Source: Dichotomocladium elegans (Eukaryota; Mucoromycota; Mucoromycetes; Mucorales; Lichtheimiaceae). Taken from it: DNA of 64,000 bases. Position 1 is the stretch's first letter. Each line of letters begins with the position of its first letter. The translations under genes were made by a program, and so were the position numbers. Below are positions 58,363 to 64,000 of the stretch, in pieces. The stretch spans positions 575,501 through 639,500 of the forward strand of contig JAIXMN010000007.1 in assembly GCA_025716815.1 (NCBI GenBank). The letters run 5' to 3'. The notes under the pieces are model-generated. The model searched no databases. It was not told where the DNA came from and saw only the letters and a program-made list of their open reading frames with translations.

Positions 58363-59509
58363 CTAGAGATTTGCCTTAGAAACCAGAGTGGATCCCGAGA
58401 CGTCTACGTTCTTTTCCAGCATAAAGTGCTCCATTTTGCCGCGAACATAGATTCTGTGTCGGTCACCCGGGTTCCCGGTTGGCTCGCCCGTCTGAAGATC
58501 CAGATAGGTTTCGTCGCCTGGGTATGCAAGAAACGTATGGTAGCCTTCGTCCATCCGCGCTGGGTCGTCCACCATGTTATGCTGCGGCATCACAGTGGAC
58601 ACACCACCGCACCGCGAACGCAAACTGCCGATGCCGGCCCGAGCGATGAGTTGGTCGTGCCGTTTGACGTCTTCCATCGTATGCAGGCAGTACCACTGCG
58701 GCGGAAACAGGAGGATCTCGTTCTCATGCCAGAGCTCCAGCGCCTGTGCAGGCGAAAGCCAGTTGAGCATGACCATCTCCTTGCCGTCCGCCTCTGCAGG
58801 GCTGTCCGGTGTCCACACCGTCAAGAAGAAGTGCGTGTTGAACCGTCGACGTTCAGCCACGGGCGTGATCCAATTCGCAAACGGCTCGAGACGGTCCACG
58901 GCCGGCAGGAGCCCGTGTGTCTCACAGAGTACTTTGAACTGCGAAGCATCCTGATGCACCTTCTCACGCCAGCCGTCCTTGTCTCTCAGAACCTGGGAAG
59001 AAGGATGTGTCAACAGGAGCCCAGACTCCTCGAACGTCTCGCGGATTGCACAGATCTTATAAGTCAATCTTTGTGGAGGGATTAATAAAATGAACTTGAC
59101 ACTGTGCGTGTACATATTCGCCACTTAACTCGTCCGTAGGGGGCATTTTGAGCAACGATTCCCAAAGCTTTGAGTCATCATGCTTATCCACAACACCTCC
59201 CGGAAAGACATGGGCATTGATAAAACTACTTTTTGCATTCCTGAAAGACAGAAAGAAAGAAACGCACAGAGTAAAGGTGAGTATCGTATTCAGTTCAATA
59301 ACTAGAAGGCATTTGGATATGACAGTGTACCGTTTCATCAGAAGCACCTTGTAATTGAAATCACCTGCGTCTTGGGGCGCAGCTACAATCAGTCTGAAGA
59401 GATCAACCTTGTCAGTACAAATGATCAAAATACAATAGGCAATCACCGGGGCAACTTGCGTGGCAGACGGGCGAATGTCCTTTGCGTTGGCGGCAGCAAC
59501 GACGGTCAT
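58363..59509 (-). CDS. NUDT19-like Nudix hydrolase, probably peroxisomal
   Basis: Minus-strand exons are 59460-59509, 59331-59393, 59130-59240 and 58363-59068, giving 309 residues. The fold starts ATLIVAAP; a Nudix box is split as in NUDT19/RP2 proteins: HVFPGGVVD, an insertion, then CAIRETFEESGLLL with the metal-binding glutamates. NWITPVAERRRFNTHFFL follows. The last residues KANL equal the peroxisome signal of human catalase. Relatives hydrolyse acyl-CoA or CoA to phosphopantetheine products in peroxisomes. Intron 1 is GC-AG. The ATG at 59509 is preferred because it begins an alanine-rich lead-in. Confidence 0.88.
59394..59459 (-). other. GC-AG intron 1 of the Nudix gene
   Basis: Donor CCAC|GCAAGT, acceptor CTTCAG|ACTG. 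It joins to RPSAT-LIVAAP in frame. The GT four bases later is in the wrong phase. Confidence 0.85.
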
Positions 59510-59851
59510 GGCTGGTCTTGATTGCAAATAAATGAGATGAGCCTTTCTGGGTACGGTTGTTCTACTTGAAAGCAGCAAACGTGAGGTGATACCCAAAGGC
59601 GGGAAAAGCATGACAAAGAGTGTGGGAAGATTACAGTGGTCCAGGGGAGATAGGTCCATAAATGCACGTGATTGTCTGTATTGTTAATACCGCTCATGGG
59701 GTTCATTCATACCGGTGATGTGGGGGGGGGTGGGGAGAGACGAACGTCGCAATATTTTTGGGATTGCGGAGTTCCTCATCCATTCCTGCGGGTCCTGCTT
59801 CACCTCTTTCTTCTTGGTCTTTTTTATTGTCAAATTGTTTTGGTGAAGTCC
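59510..59851. promoter_or_regulatory. Divergent promoter between the Nudix and SNAPC4-like genes
   Basis: About 340 bases. T-rich tract at 59815-59840 before the SNAPC4-like start; a G run at 59722-59733. Open frames continue upstream of both chosen starts, so short N-terminal extensions are possible. Confidence 0.35.
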
Positions 59852-62333
59852 ATGGAAGGCGGAGGCAAGGCATTGGCTCCTGATCTGATCGTAATGGAAA
59901 ACATGAGCGAAAATTCCCGTCTCCCTGCGGGCGGTGAAAGCGTTGATCAACAAGAATCTCGTAATCAGTCGAGTGATTCGCCAGGCGCGAGGGACAATGC
60001 GCGACCGAGCTCCGGGACAACAAAGAGCCAGACACAAAACGACTGTATTATACCAAGCGATTCCAACGGCTTGCTCGAAAAGAGTAATCCTCAAGTCTCG
60101 AAAATGTCTTCCGAATGCAGCAAGAAGGATGATCGTCCGAGGAGGAGCTTACGGAAACGAAAACAGGACAGTCTGCTTGAATCGTCTGGGAAAGAGTGTT
60201 CATCGACAAACCGCGTGCATGAGCCAGCAGCGAAGAGGAACAAGCAAAGCAAAGCCTCGACACTAAAAAGGGGTGGCGCAAAAAAAACTGGAGCTTCACA
60301 CACAAAGGTTGCTGGTGCCACCGCCGGCGGTGGCAAGCAACCTAAGGCTACATCTTCGGTGCAAACGCGCAGCAGTACCAGGAATCAGACCAAGACCGCA
60401 ACATCGAAGCAGAAGAATGCCAACAAAGAAGCTAAATCTGTAACGACAAGAAGGAGGAGCACTACTACTACAACCATCAAGAAACCAAGAGCTCAACGGG
60501 CGATAAAAAGGAACAAGACGACTGCTGCTGCTGCTGCCAACAACATGACCAGCGGTGAGGACGAACAAAACAGACGGCTAGCGGCGGATTTTCCCCCTCA
60601 AGCGCTGTCCAATGGAAGAGAGGCGACAGCTGAACGGATATATGAAGATCGAGGCGAAGACGGAACAGTACGCGATGCCTGTGCTGCAGAGAATGGGACG
60701 ATCGATACACCTGAAGAAGAAGAAGAAGAAGAAGAAGGTGAAGAAAACCAGTTGTCCGAGGCCCAACAGACGGTGGAGATGTTGGAATCCTTGATGAAAA
60801 TTGAGACGTTTGATGACTTCACCCGTGGCGCACTAGCTATCAGTGAAGCGACGCGGTTGAACCTGGAAATGCAAGAGGAAGTTAAAGACCAACTTCAATG
60901 GATTGATAACCAGATAAGAAGCACACAAGAAATGATGGTGAGCGATTTTTTATTTTCTCTACTATTGCATATTTGCTGACTGGACGATATGTTATTTATA
61001 TGGCTGTACCAGCTGCAAGTACGCAGTCTGTCAAGCAAGGAGATGATGGCGGCGGGAACGCCTACCAAGATTTACCAGGATTATCCTTCTAAAATCAATT
61101 ATTTTGTGGACGATGATGGAAACTATCTTTCTCTAAACCAAACTCATGAACCTAAAGATATTGGATCCGTAATGAAACGTACCTGTAAGCAACAAGGGGC
61201 ATCTGAGTAGTAGGGCGAATGTGGAGGGTAAGGCCTGATGTTTTTCTTTATTTGGGAAACATATAGGGTCTGCTGCGGAGCGAAGGCGACTCTTTGGAGC
61301 GATTCATGCGGAAGCGCAACGTGCGTTTGTGCTTGATATTATGTCAAAGTGAGTCGATTGTCTGACGAAGGAGGATAAGTTTTGCTTTCTCATGCGGACC
61401 TGCTTTTCTTTTTCTTTTTTTTTTACTAGGGGAGAGGAGCGCCGGATTTGGGAAATTGACAAGTTGGAGAAGCGCGATCTTGAGATGATATCTGTCAATA
61501 GACTCGATTGGAAGAGAATCAGCAAGCTCTATGTAAGTTCCTCGTCCGCGCCCCGCACCCTTTTTTTTTTTGTGGATATCCCGTTGCTCATTTGTTTTGG
61601 TCAGGTCAAGACGCGCACGCCGACCCAATGCATCATCCAGTGGACGACCCAAGAGCATCCGACGATCAACAAGAAACCGTGGACGAATGCGGAATCGAAA
61701 CGGTTGATGGAACTAGTGGATGAATACAGCATTTATGGCAAGTGGGAGGCGATTGCACGGGATCACAAGAGCAACCGGACTGCGTCCCAGTGTTTTTCGC
61801 ATTACCAGGCGTTGCAGAACATCAAGATATCAAAGAAAAAATGGACACCGGAGGAAGATGAGGCTTTAAAAGAGGCTGTATCTCTGCTCGGCGAGCGCAA
61901 TTGGCAGCAGGTGGCAGCCATGTTTGCACAGCGCACGGGCAACCAGTGCCTGCAGCGATGGACAAAATCGATCAACCCTGCCATCCGGCGTGAGAAATGG
62001 AATAAAGAAGAGGATGAGATTCTGCGACGGGCAGTTGAGGCCTATGGAGTTGGTAACTGGACGAGGATCCAAAAGCATCTTCCCGGACGGACGGACATGC
62101 AGGTGCGCGAGCGGTACATGAACGTCCTTGATCCGTCTCTCAATATCACCCCGGCAACCGAGGAGGAAGAGGATCGACTGTGGGAGCTGGTTGGAAAATA
62201 CGGTCGCAAATGGTCCATGCTGACTCAGTTCTTTCCTGGACGGACAGACAATCGGTTGCTTCGCATGTACAAGGCCGCAGAGAGGCGCCGGCGAAAAAAG
62301 GCCACGGATGTAAACAATGAAGCAAACCGATAA
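59852..62333 (+). CDS. SNAPC4: snRNA-activating protein complex subunit 4-like Myb protein
   Basis: Exons are 59852-60937, 61013-61184, 61267-61348, 61430-61532 and 61605-62333, giving 723 residues. The first ~310 residues are charged low-complexity sequence with basic (KRTTRRRS-like, AT-hook-like RRSLRKRK) and acidic (EEEEEEEEGEE) runs. A helical segment follows (MLESLMKIETFDDF). The C-terminal half has a half Myb repeat (DWKRISKLYVKTRTPTQC), then four repeats starting KKPWTNAES, KKKWTPEED, REKWNKEED and TPATEEEED. This 4.5-repeat layout is characteristic of SNAPC4 (SNAP190), which binds the snRNA promoter PSE. It probably partners the SNAPC1-like protein encoded 4 kb away. Confidence 0.85.
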
Positions 62334-62838
62334 GGGATGGGCACCGCTTTTTAAGTATCTCTCCCCCTCCTTAACCATGGGAAGCTTACGCCCACGTGCA
62401 TGGGGAGCGAAAAGAATGAAATAAAATGATTGGTTTGGCCCGTTATTTAATCTGCAAAACTGTTGCTCCCATGTGAACTTGGCTAAAATCCAAGACGGAT
62501 GATTTTTTGTTGCAGTTTATTAGAATCGTTTATGAAAAAAAAAAAAAGAAAAAAAAAAGAAAATAGGGTCATTAAAAAAAAAAGGTAAAAAAAAAAAAAA
62601 AAAAAGAAGTATAAAAATAAATGACACAGAGTGCTTTCACTTCCTAAAAAAAAAAAAAAAAAGATAAAAAAATAAAAAGTAACATGTGGGTTTCATCGTT
62701 TGTGCGGATATGAAAGAGAAATAAAGGTGTATTTACACAAGGGCGGAAGAAGGAGGAGGAGAGCTGATGGAAGAATAAAACGAGACAGTGTTGGAAGGTG
62801 ACTTGAGAAAAAAAAAATAAAGGAGAAGGGTTAGAGAA
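62334..62838. terminator. A-rich convergent 3' region
   Basis: About 500 bases between two converging genes. There are several A runs broken by single G or T (62534-62600 and 62645-62675) and a further A run at 62808-62820. No gene is seen. The runs could serve 3' end formation on plus or be simple replication-slippage tracts. Confidence 0.4.
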
Positions 62839-64000
62839 TTAAAGAAAATCTCTGCACCACGGCGGAGTCAAAGCAGGGGTAGCAGGGGCGTCAGGGATGG
62901 TTGAATAAGACCAGCTAATAGGACGCGGGTAGCCAGTCGAAGTATCGACGAGGCCTGGTGGATAGTGGTCGCGCTTTGCTGGACGTGTGTCTAGATGTTC
63001 GGGTGGCTGGAAGAAGTCAAACTTGCGCGCAGCATCGATCGGTGGGAAGAGGAAATCAGCATTGGGCAGCATCATGGATGCGAAGCTGGCGCGGCGGTGT
63101 GGGGAATGGAAAGCTTTCCCATTGTAGCCAATAGGTGGGGGAGGGGCGGCTTGGCGGCGTGGCAAGGTAGGAGTTTGCGGTGGACCCCAAGTCTCCAAAG
63201 CATGAGCGGTTGGATAGGTGTGGAGCTGGGCCTGGCGTTGCATGTTCTCCATCTGTAGTCGGGATACTTCAGCGGCTGTCTCCCAGATAGCACGCTGTTG
63301 TTGCGCCAGTACCTCTTTGTACTGTCTCTTGTTGTTGTCCTTCGCAGTCTCGCACAGGCCCAGACGAGACAAGACCAACTGTATCAGCTCGTCCAAATGG
63401 AAATGATAGCCGTCCATCGAAGTCCGGTCCACGTACACACGGCACCCATCCACCGCATGTTTCCATTGGTGAAAGTCGAAATCGCGAACAAACAGACGAT
63501 AATCGACGGCGGCAAGAAACTCCGCCTCCATTGTGTTGAGATCGTCCAGTTTTATGCCGGATACTTCCGACCAGGTCTTGTTTGTGAATGTGCTGTCGTC
63601 CAGGAACTTATTGGCTGTCGTATGGTTAGCGAAGACTGGCATTTATACAAAGAACTTTGAACAATGTGTCCCTACCTAGCATAAGTGCGACTGTGAACAA
63701 TCGGTATTCTGATCCCTCACCACCGTCTATGGCAGGATGAGCCCGCAATAGAAGACAGATGTACTTGAGGGCGATGTACACCGCGTTATCGGACAACTGT
63801 GTGGCAGCAAGTAACTAATTTACGCAAATGGCAACGCATGAGTAAACCTATGCCATGACCAGGGTGCGTGGGTGACCGTGGAATAAATTGCATTACCTGC
63901 AAACAGAATTTTTTAAATGCTGGGCCCGGTTTTGCCGCATCGACAAGGCTACTGTGTCGATAGGGCTTGGTGGCATACGACCATGTTGTCGACGACGGCT
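62839..64000 (-). CDS. Cyclin of the PCL/CLG1 (Pho80-like) type, 5' end beyond the window
   Basis: Visible minus-strand exons are 63897-64000 (cut by the edge), 63676-63814 and 62839-63614. The cyclin box is clear: FKKFCLQ-LLAATQLSDNAVYIALKYICLLL, YRLFTVALMLANKFLDDSTFTNKTW, SGIKLDDLNTMEAEFLAAVDYRLFV. The long C-terminal tail (about 200 residues) is Pro/Gln-rich and unstructured. The N-terminus is missing. These cyclins pair with Pho85-type CDKs in nutrient, morphology and cell-cycle control. Confidence 0.85.

Noticed and set aside
1..64000. CRISPR arrays, operons, riboswitches, ribosome-binding sites
   Set aside because: No regularly spaced repeats or bacterial gene organisation; the genes are intron-rich and eukaryotic.

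Overview
The window is nuclear DNA of a fungus. About 82 introns can be placed, almost all 50-95 nt long, with GT(A/G)AGT-type donors and CTAAY-like branch sites. Pyrimidine-rich stretches lie just before many start codons and genes are closely packed. The proteins are eukaryotic housekeeping types. The mobile-element remnants (a Tc1/mariner-type transposase plus a Fanzor/TnpB-like protein) and the gene families suggest an early-diverging (Mucoromycota-type) mould. That placement is inference; no rRNA or other marker is present.

Layout. 0-6 kb: the first exon of a coiled-coil gene leaving the left edge (-), a casein kinase 1-like gene with a WG-rich tail (+), and a VTC4-type polyphosphate polymerase (-). 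6-9 kb: gene-poor. 9.1-13.3 kb: a TM9/EMP70 membrane protein and a short-chain dehydrogenase (+,+). 13.5-16.0 kb: a decayed composite transposon with a mariner-like transposase and a Fanzor-like pseudogene. 16.2-23.1 kb: three minus-strand genes, SNF5, PDA1 (pyruvate dehydrogenase E1 alpha) and a Golgi-type glycosyltransferase. 24.7-25.3 kb: RPB8 (-). 26.3-28.6 kb: an ankyrin/Dilute-domain protein (+). 29.0-30.8 kb: DPH1 (-). 31.4-37.1 kb: glycogen branching enzyme and peroxisomal Lon (+,+). 37.8-45.9 kb: COX6 and the very large LAA1/HEATR5 gene (-,-). 46.1-46.8 kb: a second, truncated mariner relic. 46.8-49.8 kb: a membrane GT2 glycosyltransferase and an MPDU1-type PQ-loop protein (-,-). 51.5-53.9 kb: a PX-domain AGC kinase (-). 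54.4-55.8 kb: SNAPC1-like (-). 57.4-58.3 kb: an unknown secreted protein (+). 58.4-59.5 kb: a NUDT19-like Nudix hydrolase (-). 59.9-62.3 kb: a SNAPC4-like 4.5-repeat Myb protein (+). 62.8-64 kb: a PCL/CLG1-type cyclin running off the right edge (-).

Points that stand out. (1) A transposon with degenerate terminal inverted repeats carries both a mariner-type transposase and a TnpB-like (Fanzor) pseudogene, and the Fanzor reading contains a spliceosomal intron in its zinc ribbon. A 28-bp terminal repeat is shared exactly with a second relic 30 kb away. (2) Four or five introns appear to use GC-AG splice sites, mostly with the donor GCAAGT, and three of these are forced by reading frame. (3) Two subunits of the snRNA-activating complex lie 4 kb apart. 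(4) Two enzymes end in peroxisomal signals (SRL and KANL). (5) A CK1-type kinase has an Argonaute-hook-like WG tail.

All gene models were made by eye from reading frame, splice consensus and family motifs. No alignments or searches were run, so product names rest on recognised motifs.
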